From NCBI GenBank assembly GCA_900547295.1, contig URGK01000032.1, positions 1 to 28,916 on the forward strand: 28,916 nucleotides of DNA, read 5' to 3'. The position numbers and the translations under genes were made by a program. The notes under the pieces are model-generated. The model did not search any database. It had not been told where the DNA came from and saw only the letters and a program-made list of their open reading frames with translations. The DNA is from an uncultured Eubacteriales bacterium. GTDB lineage: Bacteria > Bacillota > Clostridia > Peptostreptococcales > Anaerovoracaceae. Of the stretch, positions 6,440 through 14,938 are shown in pieces. Each line of letters begins with the position of its first letter. Position 1 is the first letter of the stretch.

Positions 6440-8149
6440 ATGAGCCAGCAGACACACGGAGTTGCAGGACTTAAAAAGCACGATATAAAGGTATCGGGAA
6501 TAGTATTTATGCTCTACTGCCTTGTAGCGGCGGGAGCGTTTGGTATCGAGGAGATGATACCGGAGTCGGGTCCGGGAATGACCCTTATATTACTGATAAT
6601 TTTCCCTATAATATGGGCATACCCTATCAGTAACCTTGTTGCAGAGTGCGGAGCTGTACTGCCGTCGGAGGGCGGAGTATATGTATGGGTTAAAGAGGCC
6701 TTCGGAGAATTCTGGGGCTTTCAGGCAGGCTGGTGGGGCACAGTATCAACATATATAACAAATGGTGTATATGTTGCGCTGGTTGCAGGCTATGTAAGCC
6801 AGATGATACCTATGAGTGATATTGCGGTTGAAGCAATCAAAATCGGAATGATACTTATTTTTACAATTGTTAATTTAATGGGTCTGAGAGAGGTCGGCAA
6901 GGTAAGTACAATACTTTCGGTACTGATACTTCTCGCATTCGCGCTGGTTGCGGTAGTGGGACTTATCAACTGGCAGACAAACCCTATGGAACCTATGCTT
7001 CCTGAGGATTACAGCATATTTGACGGAGTAGGCGGCGGAATATGCATCTGCATATGGATGTACTGCGGTTATGAATGTATATCAAATATGGCAGGAGAGG
7101 TTAAAAACCCTCAGGTAATCCCTAAAGGACTTATGATAGCAATGCCGCTGGTAGCGCTTACATATGTGCTTCCTACACTGGGCGGACTTGCATGTCTGCC
7201 GGAGGGGAGCTGGGAGAGCTGGTCAACAGACGGCGGATTTGACGGTCAGGCAATAGGATATGCGACAGTGCTTACAACCTATATGGGTCAGGCATGGGGA
7301 TATGTATTCCTTGTAATCGCCATAGTATCACAGTGCGCGATATTCAATACATATCTGGCATCGGGCTCCAGAGGCTTCTTCGTACTTGCAGACGATCATC
7401 TGTGCCCGCAGTTTATGGTTAAGGTATCAAAGAAAAAAGGCGTTCCATACATTGGAATACTTTCACTGGCAGTTGTTACATTTATTCTGTGCCAGTCGGA
7501 TTTCACCACACTTGTAAGTATGGAAGTAGTATTTATGCTGGCGCTTTATATAATACTGCCTATATCGGTTCTCAAGCTGAGAAAGAAGCTGCCGATAGAG
7601 AAACGAATGGAAAGAGGACTTTACTATATAAAGGGCGGCAAAGGAGCAATGATTTTCTACGCAGGATTTCCTATAGTGATTTCTGTAATAGCGCTGCTGA
7701 TAAACGGTACGGATTATCTGGCAATGGGACTTATTGCTATCTGCACGGGACCTGTGGCATACTACATACTCAAGAGAATATTCGGCGGCCTGTCAGTAAA
7801 TGACCCTGAACATAATCCGGTAAATCCTAAGACAAAGCTTGCCGCAGGAGATACAGTCAGAATAGGCATATTTATGATATGCGCCGGAGTGATGGCATTC
7901 TTCGGACAGTTCTGGCTCAAGTGGTACGAAATCGACTACGGCGAATGGGGACCTGATGATTACGATGTATTTGCAAACAGCATACCTCAGGTTATCGAAT
8001 GTCTGAAATGGATAGGACTTGCAGTAATTGTGGCAGGCGTAATCGTGGCATTGGTCGGCAGAAAGAAGGACGCTCCTCTTCCTGAAAAGGAAGCTGATAT
8101 AGATGCGCTTATGGACAAATATCTCAATGAAGAGAAACACGACTTATAA
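6440..8149 (+). CDS. APC-family amino acid/polyamine permease
   Basis: Inner-membrane transporter predicted to import or exchange an amino acid or amine. The 569 residues hold about 12-14 hydrophobic segments. The first, GIVFMLYCLVAAGAFGIEEM (about 20-39), carries the GAFGIEE turn that replaces the Gly-Ser-Gly unwound helix of APC carriers. GGVYVWVKEAFGEFWGFQAG (about 75-94) is the usual APC loop after TM2. The C-terminus has two additional membrane segments (about 474-492 and 527-545), making it longer than a 12-TM carrier. ATG start with AAGGAGGAAATGAA. It follows three oxidoreductase paralogues and probably supplies their substrate, which is inferred from neighbourhood only. An inverted-repeat region follows it. 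Confidence 0.88.
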   Translation: MSQQTHGVAGLKKHDIKVSGIVFMLYCLVAAGAFGIEEMIPESGPGMTLILLIIFPIIWAYPISNLVAECGAVLPSEGGVYVWVKEAFGEFWGFQAGWWGTVSTYITNGVYVALVAGYVSQMIPMSDIAVEAIKIGMILIFTIVNLMGLREVGKVSTILSVLILLAFALVAVVGLINWQTNPMEPMLPEDYSIFDGVGGGICICIWMYCGYECISNMAGEVKNPQVIPKGLMIAMPLVALTYVLPTLGGLACLPEGSWESWSTDGGFDGQAIGYATVLTTYMGQAWGYVFLVIAIVSQCAIFNTYLASGSRGFFVLADDHLCPQFMVKVSKKKGVPYIGILSLAVVTFILCQSDFTTLVSMEVVFMLALYIILPISVLKLRKKLPIEKRMERGLYYIKGGKGAMIFYAGFPIVISVIALLINGTDYLAMGLIAICTGPVAYYILKRIFGGLSVNDPEHNPVNPKTKLAAGDTVRIGIFMICAGVMAFFGQFWLKWYEIDYGEWGPDDYDVFANSIPQVIECLKWIGLAVIVAGVIVALVGRKKDAPLPEKEADIDALMDKYLNEEKHDL

Positions 8150-8468
8150 TATAAAATAAGATAGTTTGGCAAAAGAGGCTGCCGCGCACAAGGGCAAAGG
8201 TGTGCGGCAGTCTTGCCGTTCAGGTAAATACACACACGACCTGTATATTGTGTATTTACTTAAATAAGTTTTGCAATAATTTAAAAGTGAGATTTGCCTC
8301 GTTTTTCTTATTTTATTATAATATTTTGCCCCGTTTTTGAAAATTGTGTCCAAAATTGTGCTGAAAACAGACTCTATAAATTCGACCGAAGCAGTTTTGC
8401 AAATACACTTGATTTAGCTCGTGCAGGCGTAATATAATAGATAACAGATTGAACAAGGAGGTATCAAT
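8150..8468. other. 319-nt non-coding gap with two inverted repeats and a promoter
   Basis: No ORF with a ribosome site is seen. Hairpin 1: CTGCCGC-GC-ACA (8179-8190) with TGTGCGGCAG (8201-8210), extended by AAGAGG/TCTT, and without a T run after it. Hairpin 2: GTAAATACAC (8224-8233) with GTGTATTTAC (8250-8259), also without a clean T run. An AT-rich stretch with CGTTTTTC follows, then the promoter at 8408-8437. Confidence 0.6.
8408..8437 (+). promoter_or_regulatory. Promoter of the flavin-reductase-fold gene
   Basis: TTGATT (8408-8413), 18 nt, TATAAT (8432-8437), 31 nt before the ATG. Confidence 0.65.
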
Positions 8469-9029
8469 ATGAGAAAAAATCTGGGAGTAAACGCATATAT
8501 GTATCCTATGCCTGTCCTTATAATTGCGGCATATGATAAAGACGGCAAACCGGATGCCATGAATGCGGCATGGGGCAGTATCAGCAGCGCAGACAAAATA
8601 TCAATGTGCTTAAGCCCCGGACATAAGACAGTTAAGAACATACTTGAAACCAAAGCCTTTACAGTAAGCTTCGGTGATGCGGCACACGTTGCGGAGTGCG
8701 ACTATGTAGGTATAGTTTCAGCAAATGATGTTCCTGATAAATTTGAGAGGGCAGGTTTTCATGCGCTCAAAAGCGAGTTTGTAAATGCGCCTCTGATAGC
8801 GGAGCTTCCTATGGCTCTTGAATGCAGGCTCTTAAGCTATGATGAGGACTCTCACTGCATGATAGGACAGATAGTGAATGTATGCGCAGATGAGAGCATT
8901 GTAACCGGAGATGGAGGCATAGATGTAGCAAGGCTTGCACCTATAGCCTATGACCCTGTTAATCACTACTATCACGTTTTAGGCGATAAGGTGGGAAACG
9001 CTTTTGCCGATGGTGAGAAGCTGAAATAA
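8469..9029 (+). CDS. Flavin reductase-like (FMN-binding split-barrel) protein
   Basis: Small FMN-binding protein of the flavin reductase-like family (186 residues), predicted cytoplasmic, using FMN for electron transfer or flavin reduction. The N-terminal P-x-P-V-L-I-I-A-A-Y strand, the NAAWGSISSADKISMCLSP segment (about 33-51) and KTVKNILETKAFTVSF (about 54-69) follow the usual order for this family (ligand strand, then the T-x-x-N-I-x-x-x-x-x-F-x-V helix). ATG start with AAGGAGG at 8456-8462. DUF4234 and DUF2752 membrane proteins follow closely, so it may belong to that unit. Its redox partner cannot be inferred. Confidence 0.85.
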   Translation: MRKNLGVNAYMYPMPVLIIAAYDKDGKPDAMNAAWGSISSADKISMCLSPGHKTVKNILETKAFTVSFGDAAHVAECDYVGIVSANDVPDKFERAGFHALKSEFVNAPLIAELPMALECRLLSYDEDSHCMIGQIVNVCADESIVTGDGGIDVARLAPIAYDPVNHYYHVLGDKVGNAFADGEKLK

Positions 9030-9039
9030 GGAGAAGAAT

Positions 9040-9381
9040 ATGGACTATCAGATACAGCCAAGAAATATAGCACTGTGTATAATACTTTCAATTATAACTT
9101 TCGGCATATACGGAATATACTGGATGATAAAAATAAACGATGAGGTAAATACGCTGGCAGGCGAAACTTCCGCAACCACAGGAGGAATGGTATTCCTGTT
9201 TTCACTGATAACCTGCGGTATATACGGACTCTACTGGCAGTTCAAAATGGGAGAGCGCTGTGACAAAATCAGAGGAGTAAACGGCAGCTCGAATGTTTTG
9301 TATCTGATACTGGGTATTCTGGGATTCATGATAATCAGTATGTGCCTTATGCAGGATACAGTCAATAAAAGAGTTGAATAA
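9040..9381 (+). CDS. DUF4234 small membrane protein
   Basis: A 113-residue membrane protein of unknown function with three hydrophobic segments: about 10-27, 47-66 and 84-104. Two internal repeats are visible: ITFGIYGIYW (19-28) and ITCGIYGLYW (56-65), the paired G-I-Y-x-x-Y-W motif that marks DUF4234 proteins. It begins 10 nt after the flavin-reductase-fold gene with its own AAGGAGAAG site, so it is probably co-transcribed. A G-C hairpin follows. Confidence 0.85.
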   Translation: MDYQIQPRNIALCIILSIITFGIYGIYWMIKINDEVNTLAGETSATTGGMVFLFSLITCGIYGLYWQFKMGERCDKIRGVNGSSNVLYLILGILGFMIISMCLMQDTVNKRVE

Positions 9382-9384
9382 TAC

Positions 9385-9417
9385 AAAGGCTCTGCCTGCA
9401 AGCGCGGCAGGGCTTTT
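9385..9417 (+). terminator. Hairpin terminator between DUF4234 and DUF2752 genes
   Basis: AAAGGCTCTGCC (9385-9396) pairs with GGCAGGGCTTTT (9406-9417), with G-T pairs. The T run is only four long, so termination may be partial. The next gene starts 12 nt later. Confidence 0.6.
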
Positions 9418-9429
9418 GAAATTAGAAAT

Positions 9430-9810
9430 ATGACTAAAGACAGCAAAAAAACAATAAAAACCGTATTATTGCTTCTTGCGGCAGGTCTGTGCTATCTTGT
9501 ATGGATAAAACTTACCGGACTTGCGATGCCATGTATGTTCAGGTATATAACAGGTTTCAAATGTCCCGGCTGCGGCGTTACAACTATGTTTACAGCGTTG
9601 GCATCACTGGATTTCAAAGCATCGTTTAATGCAAATCCGTTCCTGTTTGTCACAGCGCCGTTTCTGTGCGGGGAAATCATATACTGGATGTATCTTAGGT
9701 GTAGAAATATGAAATTTTCTAAAGCACACGAGACAGCTGTCATTTGCTACGGGGCGGCCCTGTGTGTTTTCGGCATTGTAAGAAACCTTATAGAATACGG
9801 AGTAATATAG
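9430..9810 (+). CDS. DUF2752 small membrane protein
   Basis: A 126-residue protein with hydrophobic segments near 10-28, 71-89 and 101-121. The signature GFKCPGCGVTTMFTAL (about 47-62) contains the CPGCG pair of cysteines typical of DUF2752; its function is unknown, and metal binding by the cysteines is only possible. The ATG at 9430 has no convincing ribosome site and lies directly after a hairpin. Another in-frame start is not evident, so translation may be weak. Confidence 0.82.
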   Translation: MTKDSKKTIKTVLLLLAAGLCYLVWIKLTGLAMPCMFRYITGFKCPGCGVTTMFTALASLDFKASFNANPFLFVTAPFLCGEIIYWMYLRCRNMKFSKAHETAVICYGAALCVFGIVRNLIEYGVI

Positions 9811-9833
9811 CAGAAGTTAAAAGGAGTTACAGC

Positions 9834-10747
9834 TTGGATAAAAAACGATTGACATTTATTCTTATGTTTGCCCTGGTGTTTATGTAGGGATTTGACTATT
9901 CTGTGGCAAAGAACGCCCTTGAAGTGTTCAGGCCGCTAAACCTTATGTTCTTCAAGTATCTTGGAGGGCTTGTTGTGATAACATTAATCAAGGTTATTGC
10001 AGAGCGCAGGTTTACAATCAGAAAAAAAGACATCATATTTTTTGTGATGTGCTCGCTTACGGGACAGGTGCTTTACTACTTCTGCGAGTATACGGCAATG
10101 GAGTATATACCTGTAGCGCTGATTACAATTATACTTTCGTTTGTGCCGATTATATCAATCAAAGGGTATTTTTCAAAACTAAATTGTCGGTCAGTATAAT
10201 TGCAGGGCTTGTTGTATGCGTTATAGGCGTGGGGCTTGTAATCGGAGCGGATTTCAAAAGTCTTTTTTCAGGCAGGGCTCTTGGGTATCTGCTGGCATTC
10301 GGAGCTACGATATCGTGGAACCTGTATAACTTCATTACTGCCAGAATTTCCAGAACCTATACAGAGCTTACCATGGCGTTTAACCAGCTTTTATGTACGG
10401 TGCTCATATCGCTGCCGTATGCTGTCGCAGTAATGCCTCCTGCTGAATGCTTTACCCCGAAGATTATATTAAGCCTTGTATATCTTGGCGTGGGAAGCGC
10501 AGGTACGGGATATCTCATATATGTCAGAGGAGTTAAATATCTGGGACCTACAATATCATCGCTTTTCAGCAATTTCCTGCCGGTGACCCCGACATTCTTC
10601 GGCTGGCTCATACTGGGTCAGAGCCTTGGAGTTATGCAGATTGCGGGAGGGCTGATAGTTATTGTATCCGCCTGCTATGTTATTATCGAAAAAAGCAGAC
10701 TGCAAAAACAGGAACTGAAGCTCAGACTGGAAAATGAAATAAAGTGA
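9834..10747 (+). pseudogene. EamA-family (DMT) transporter, broken by amber codon and frameshift
   Basis: A ten-helix drug/metabolite transporter gene disrupted twice. TTG 9834, eight bases after AAAAGGAG, opens MDKKRLTFILMFALVFM and reaches TAG at 9885-9887, where the family usually has a Trp or similar (M-[W]-G-F-D-Y-S-V-A-K-N-A). The same frame continues to 10199. From about 10150-10170 the family sequence moves to another frame (VFFKTKLSVSIIAGLVVC onward) and stays open to 10747, through GTGYLIYVRGVKYLGPTISS and LGWLILGQ-like text of the second EamA repeat. Two independent lesions make it very probably inactive. The real substrate is unknown. A sequencing error could explain one lesion but hardly both. 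Confidence 0.85.
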
Positions 10748-10756
10748 AGCGGAATG

Positions 10757-10802
10757 AAAAAGCTGTTTCTATAGTGAGGAAGTCTCTATAGAAACAGCTT
10801 TT
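10757..10802. terminator. Strong bidirectional terminator between convergent genes
   Basis: AAAAGCTGTTTCTATAG and CTATAGAAACAGCTTTT form a 17-bp perfect stem around an 11-nt loop. A-rich left and T-rich right ends let it stop transcription from both the EamA remnant (+) and the ABC permease (-). Confidence 0.9.
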
Positions 10803-10805
10803 GTG

Positions 10806-13346
10806 TTAATCTGTAAAGCTCTTGAGCCTGTCTGTAATGCTGCCTGCTGTACATCTTTTAAATGCGATGTGAGATATGATTATGCATATCAGTATCAGCA
10901 GCAGAGCGGCCGCAAGAAATTCGATATAAGGGAAGTAGTATCTGAAATATGCCAGCCTTGATTTTATAACGTGGCAGGTGATATACCATATAATACTTCC
11001 GGAAACGGCAGTCATAAGTATGACAAAAATGCTGTACAGAAGCCCTTCGCTTAAAATCATCTTTTTTAGCTGACCTTTGCTCATGCCTATGCTCTCCATT
11101 ACGGCAAATTCCTTTTTGCGCAGCACAAGTCCTGTGGCTGTGACATTTACAAAATTGATAAGTCCCATAAAAAGAAGCATTATGCAAAGTGATGCCATAA
11201 TTATACGGCTGGAGTTTATATAATCCTTTGCAGCGGCCAGCAGATCGGATTTGGCGGTAAGTGAAAGGATACGGGAGTCCGTAACAATTCCTCCGTAGGA
11301 TCTGCCTGATGTGAACTGCGAATTGTACTGCTCCACCATATGATTTAATGTGTTTTTCACTGCCGGCTCTTTATCTTCATTAACATCAAGATTAATCAGG
11401 AATATGCCTGTATCTATATTCATATTTCGGATGCCTTCATCTGTAGCAAGCAGATATATGATATTCCTGCCGTTCCAAGTCGTCTCCAGCTTTGGAAGTC
11501 CGTTTTTCTTGAAGTTCAGATACCCGCAGAATGTCATTTCACAGGTCCTGCTGCCGTCAGTATCGTATACCGTAAAAGGCAGTCCCACATACTCTCTGCT
11601 TTTTTCCGTTTCGACTTTGGAGAGCACATTGTAATGGAGCATTAAAGTGCCGGTCCCCTTTAGTACAGGGTCGGTGTCTATATACAGATTCTCTTTTTCG
11701 GCAAAGGCTTTAAGCTCTGCAAGATAAGCTTTGCTTACCTCCTGTACAACAAAATAAGACTTGCCATTGTCTTCGTCACTGAAACGAAGTTCGAAAGGCT
11801 TTGATTTTTTTGAAATACTGCCGTAGCCGCCGGTGGTTTTGATTACCTTTTCAACTCCGCTTATTTTAGTCATTCTCTCTGCCATATCCTCAGGGAAAAA
11901 TCTGTATTCTTTGCTGTACTGATCCATTGTCAGGGTATCTATCATACTCATAATCTGAAAATCGTGATGCTCATAGGATATCTGATTTGTGGTGTCAATA
12001 CCGTGGGAAACAGCAATCGCCGTCACAGAGATGCCAAGGCCTAGAGTCAGTGATATAACCGTAAGCCAGAACCTGCCGCGAAACCTGAAAATGTTTTTCC
12101 ACGACATATTTATAATATCAAATCTGCCTGCTCCGGTGCTGCGGGTTGTGTGACTGTGTACCTTTTCAGTATATTTTACTGACTGGACAGGCGATATTCC
12201 TGCAAGCTTTCTGATGGCAAGGGCGGAGCTTAAAAAGCCGGCTAAAGCCCCGGAGGCCAGAGACAATATCAGTATATACGGATTAAAGGATATCATTGCA
12301 GAGGCGCTGCCGAGCCCGTGAAGATACATATCCGACAGAACCCCCGGCAGTATTACAAGGGTTACAACAAGCCCGGCAGCAGCTCCGATGGCGCAGCCGA
12401 TTACAGTTGCCTTTCCCGTTTGCCTGAAAACAATTCTGTAAAGCTGCTTTTTTGTGGTTCCCATAGTCACCAGCAGGCCGTACTGGCGGACATCATGTCC
12501 TAAGGATATGTGCAGCACATTGAAAATGAGGAGGAGGGCAGATATAAATATGACAGCAGCCATAATATATGCCAGATCATAGCCTCCAGCAAGCTCGGTT
12601 ACTGCCTGCATATTCATGGGATTGCCGCCGAAGAACTGCTGACTGTCATCACGCATTGTAACATCGTTATAAAGCATTTCTTCCACAGACTCACCTGAAA
12701 TACTGTCCTCCTGCATTATCAGCAGGGTGGTGCAGTCGTCGATGTTTGTGGTAAGCGTGTCAAGATACTTTTGTGAAAAATATGCCGGAGGCATACTCAT
12801 CACAGGGTCAACATACTCGGTAAAATAGCCGCACAGATAAAAGGTCTGCTCCTTTGATACGCCCTTGTCAAAATATATGGGGCAGGTGATTTTCATTCCA
12901 AGTTTGGGGGCTTTAATCCCTATGGCCTCAAGTGCCCTCACAGACATCATTATATCATCTGCCTTTTCAGGATAAACTCCGCAGATATCCGTATATGCGG
13001 GCACCTGTATGTTTTCCCATGCGCTTTTGTCAAGCACGGAACAGAAGAATTTGTCTGATACTCCAAAAGCCGTTTCCTTTCCGACCTCCTTTATATACGG
13101 CAGATTTTTTATCTGCTCATACTGCTTTTCGTCAGCCTGTTCAAGAGTTGTGCTTGCGGCAGTACCGGAGCTTCGCATATACAGCAGATAGTCCGCATTT
13201 ATTTTTCCTGAGGTAATGCTGAATATGCAGAATATCATTACAACGGCAAGAGCGGTTGCGGCAATCAGTATGGTGTTTCTGCCTCTGTTGCTTTGGTACT
13301 GCCTTGCCGCAATCATTTTTATAACTTCCCTGTTGTTATTTCTCAT
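10806..13346 (-). CDS. ABC transporter permease with two FtsX/MacB-like halves
   Basis: Membrane subunit of an ABC exporter or peptide-sensing transporter paired with the ATPase directly upstream. About 846 residues. One membrane segment near 28-46, an extracytoplasmic domain, three segments (about 262-390) ending the first FtsX-like unit, a fifth near 425-450, a second extracytoplasmic domain, and three at the C-terminus. The order is that of a duplicated FtsX module. The start used is ATG 13346 with AGGTGG five bases before it; this overlaps the ATPase stop by 11 nt, a coupled arrangement. An upstream GTG at 13355 is possible but less well placed. The neighbouring two-component pair suggests a cell-envelope or antimicrobial-peptide response. 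Confidence 0.87.
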   Translation of the reverse strand: MRNNNREVIKMIAARQYQSNRGRNTILIAATALAVVMIFCIFSITSGKINADYLLYMRSSGTAASTTLEQADEKQYEQIKNLPYIKEVGKETAFGVSDKFFCSVLDKSAWENIQVPAYTDICGVYPEKADDIMMSVRALEAIGIKAPKLGMKITCPIYFDKGVSKEQTFYLCGYFTEYVDPVMSMPPAYFSQKYLDTLTTNIDDCTTLLIMQEDSISGESVEEMLYNDVTMRDDSQQFFGGNPMNMQAVTELAGGYDLAYIMAAVIFISALLLIFNVLHISLGHDVRQYGLLVTMGTTKKQLYRIVFRQTGKATVIGCAIGAAAGLVVTLVILPGVLSDMYLHGLGSASAMISFNPYILILSLASGALAGFLSSALAIRKLAGISPVQSVKYTEKVHSHTTRSTGAGRFDIINMSWKNIFRFRGRFWLTVISLTLGLGISVTAIAVSHGIDTTNQISYEHHDFQIMSMIDTLTMDQYSKEYRFFPEDMAERMTKISGVEKVIKTTGGYGSISKKSKPFELRFSDEDNGKSYFVVQEVSKAYLAELKAFAEKENLYIDTDPVLKGTGTLMLHYNVLSKVETEKSREYVGLPFTVYDTDGSRTCEMTFCGYLNFKKNGLPKLETTWNGRNIIYLLATDEGIRNMNIDTGIFLINLDVNEDKEPAVKNTLNHMVEQYNSQFTSGRSYGGIVTDSRILSLTAKSDLLAAAKDYINSSRIIMASLCIMLLFMGLINFVNVTATGLVLRKKEFAVMESIGMSKGQLKKMILSEGLLYSIFVILMTAVSGSIIWYITCHVIKSRLAYFRYYFPYIEFLAAALLLILICIIISHIAFKRCTAGSITDRLKSFTD

Positions 13347-14016
13347 CAGCGCCACCTGTGACCTTTCCGTCCTCTATGCGGATAATCCTGTCTGCCATCT
13401 GGGCGATTTCCTCGTTGTGAGTAACCACCACAATGGTCTGATGATATTTTACGGCGCAGGTTTTAAGAAGCCCTATAACCTCCATACCCGTTATTGAGTC
13501 AAGATTTCCCGTAGGCTCGTCGGCAAGTATGATTGCCGGCTTTGTGGACAGCGCCCTTGCGATTGCAACACGCTGCTGCTGACCGCCCGAAAGCATATAC
13601 GGCATATTGCAGGTTTTATCCTCAAGTCCCAGACTTTTAATTATTTCGGCGATAAAAGGCTCGTCTGCCGAAACGCCGTCAAGGCGAAGCGGCAGGGTGA
13701 TGTTTTCCCATACATTTAAATATGGAAGCAGGTTGTAGTTCTGAAATACGAACCCTATGTTTCTTCTGCGAAATACGGTAAGCTCCTCTGAGGACAGGCT
13801 GCCAAGCGGCTTGCTTCGTATTTGAACCTGACCTGCTGTAGGCCGGTCAAGTCCGCCTATCATATTGAGAAAGGTTGTCTTGCCGCTGCCGGAGGAGCCG
13901 ACAACAGCTATAAATTCACCTTCTGATACAGAAACAGAAACTCCGTCAAGAGCATAGACTTTGCCTGATGGAGTTTTATATATTTTTTTGAGATTTTCTG
14001 TTGTTAATATATTCAT
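13336..14016 (-). CDS. ABC transporter ATPase (LolD/MacB/BceA type)
   Basis: ATP-hydrolysing subunit of the exporter formed with the downstream permease. 226 residues, normal for this subfamily. Walker A GSSGSGKTT at 40-48, the Q-loop NIGFVFQNYNLLP, the signature LSGGQQQRVAIARAL (about 142-156), Walker B with ADEPTGNLDS, and the switch histidine in VVVTHN. The ADEPTGNLD text is typical of the MacB/LolD/BceA branch. ATG with GGGAG nine bases before it. A promoter-like region with a direct repeat lies between it and the histidine kinase gene. Confidence 0.95.
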   Translation of the reverse strand: MNILTTENLKKIYKTPSGKVYALDGVSVSVSEGEFIAVVGSSGSGKTTFLNMIGGLDRPTAGQVQIRSKPLGSLSSEELTVFRRRNIGFVFQNYNLLPYLNVWENITLPLRLDGVSADEPFIAEIIKSLGLEDKTCNMPYMLSGGQQQRVAIARALSTKPAIILADEPTGNLDSITGMEVIGLLKTCAVKYHQTIVVVTHNEEIAQMADRIIRIEDGKVTGGADEK

Positions 14017-14058
14017 AATAATTTACTCCCTTTTCTGATGATTTCTGTTTTGAATAAA

Positions 14059-14091
14059 ATTCTAGCAGGGAGTTATTACAATCTGCTTACA
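14059..14091 (-). promoter_or_regulatory. Promoter with direct-repeat site for the OmpR-type regulator
   Basis: Read on the minus strand, TGTAAGCAGATTGTAA (14091-14076) is a direct repeat of TGTAA with 11-nt period, and TAGAAT (14064-14059) can serve as the -10. The repeat straddles the -35 position, which has no good hexamer of its own. That is the usual design for activation by OmpR-family proteins. Function is inferred. Confidence 0.5.
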
Positions 14092-14093
14092 TT

Positions 14094-14936
14094 TTAAGAA
14101 ACAGGAAGAAAAATATACATATCAAGTCCGTTTTCTTTTCGGCGCGCTTTCATAAAACCGCCGTGCAGCATCACAATCTGTCTTGATATATACAGGCCCA
14201 GGCCAAAGCCGGGCTGGCCGCTTGTGTTTTTCCCTCTGTAAAACCTTTTGAAAATACGGCTCTCCTCATCTTCGGATATTCCTGCGCCAAAGTCCGATAC
14301 GACTATTCTGACATACATCTCATCTGCGGCGGCTTTGATAGTTATTGCGGAATTTTCCGGTGAATATTTAATGCTGTTGTCAATAAGGTTATATATGGCC
14401 TCTCCGAGCCAGCCTGCATCGTGAGGCGCGGATATTTCAGGCAGAGCCTCCAGCCTTATGTCTATATGCTTTGCCTCTGCGGCTCTGCTTGCCGTAAGAA
14501 TGCTTTTTAGAATTGTATCTCTAAGAGAAACGCTTTCTTTTTTTATCTGTATAATTCTGTTTTCAAGCCGCGCCGTTTTTATAAAGCTTTCTGTCAGGAA
14601 TTTAAGCTGCTGCTCCGATTTGCAGACAGCTTCAAGATAGTGACGCTGCGCATCATTTTCAAGAGCGCCCGACAGAAGTTCCGTATAGCTTTCGAGATTG
14701 GCAAGAGGCATTCTCATCTGGTGAGCTATTTCTGCGATAAGTTCTTTTATCTGACTGTGCTCAAGAGCAGCCTGCTTTTCTCTTGCCCTGAGCATTTCAT
14801 CAAGCCGGAAAAGCTGGTGAGTGATTTTTGAGGGCAGGGTGTCTGTGTATTCCGCAGGAGGTTCAAGAACTTCTCCGTTTAGTATCTTTTCAAGAGCAAG
14901 AGATATATTCTTCATTTCTTTTCTGCTGTTTTTCAT
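14094..14936 (-). CDS. Soluble sensor histidine kinase
   Basis: Kinase of a two-component system with the regulator gene just upstream (2 nt gap). 280 residues. The phosphorylated histidine is H72 in LIAEIAHQMRMPLANLE. Downstream are the N box (NLIDNSIKYS), G1 (DFGAGIS), the F box (RIFKRFYRG) and G2 (GFGLGLYISRQI), so it should be active. No hydrophobic stretch long enough to cross the membrane is present. The 70 residues before the H box are charged and probably coiled-coil. It is therefore likely to sense through another protein, plausibly the ABC permease. ATG start close to the regulator stop implies translational coupling. Confidence 0.9.
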   Translation of the reverse strand: MKNSRKEMKNISLALEKILNGEVLEPPAEYTDTLPSKITHQLFRLDEMLRAREKQAALEHSQIKELIAEIAHQMRMPLANLESYTELLSGALENDAQRHYLEAVCKSEQQLKFLTESFIKTARLENRIIQIKKESVSLRDTILKSILTASRAAEAKHIDIRLEALPEISAPHDAGWLGEAIYNLIDNSIKYSPENSAITIKAAADEMYVRIVVSDFGAGISEDEESRIFKRFYRGKNTSGQPGFGLGLYISRQIVMLHGGFMKARRKENGLDMYIFLPVS

Positions 14937-14938
14937 GG

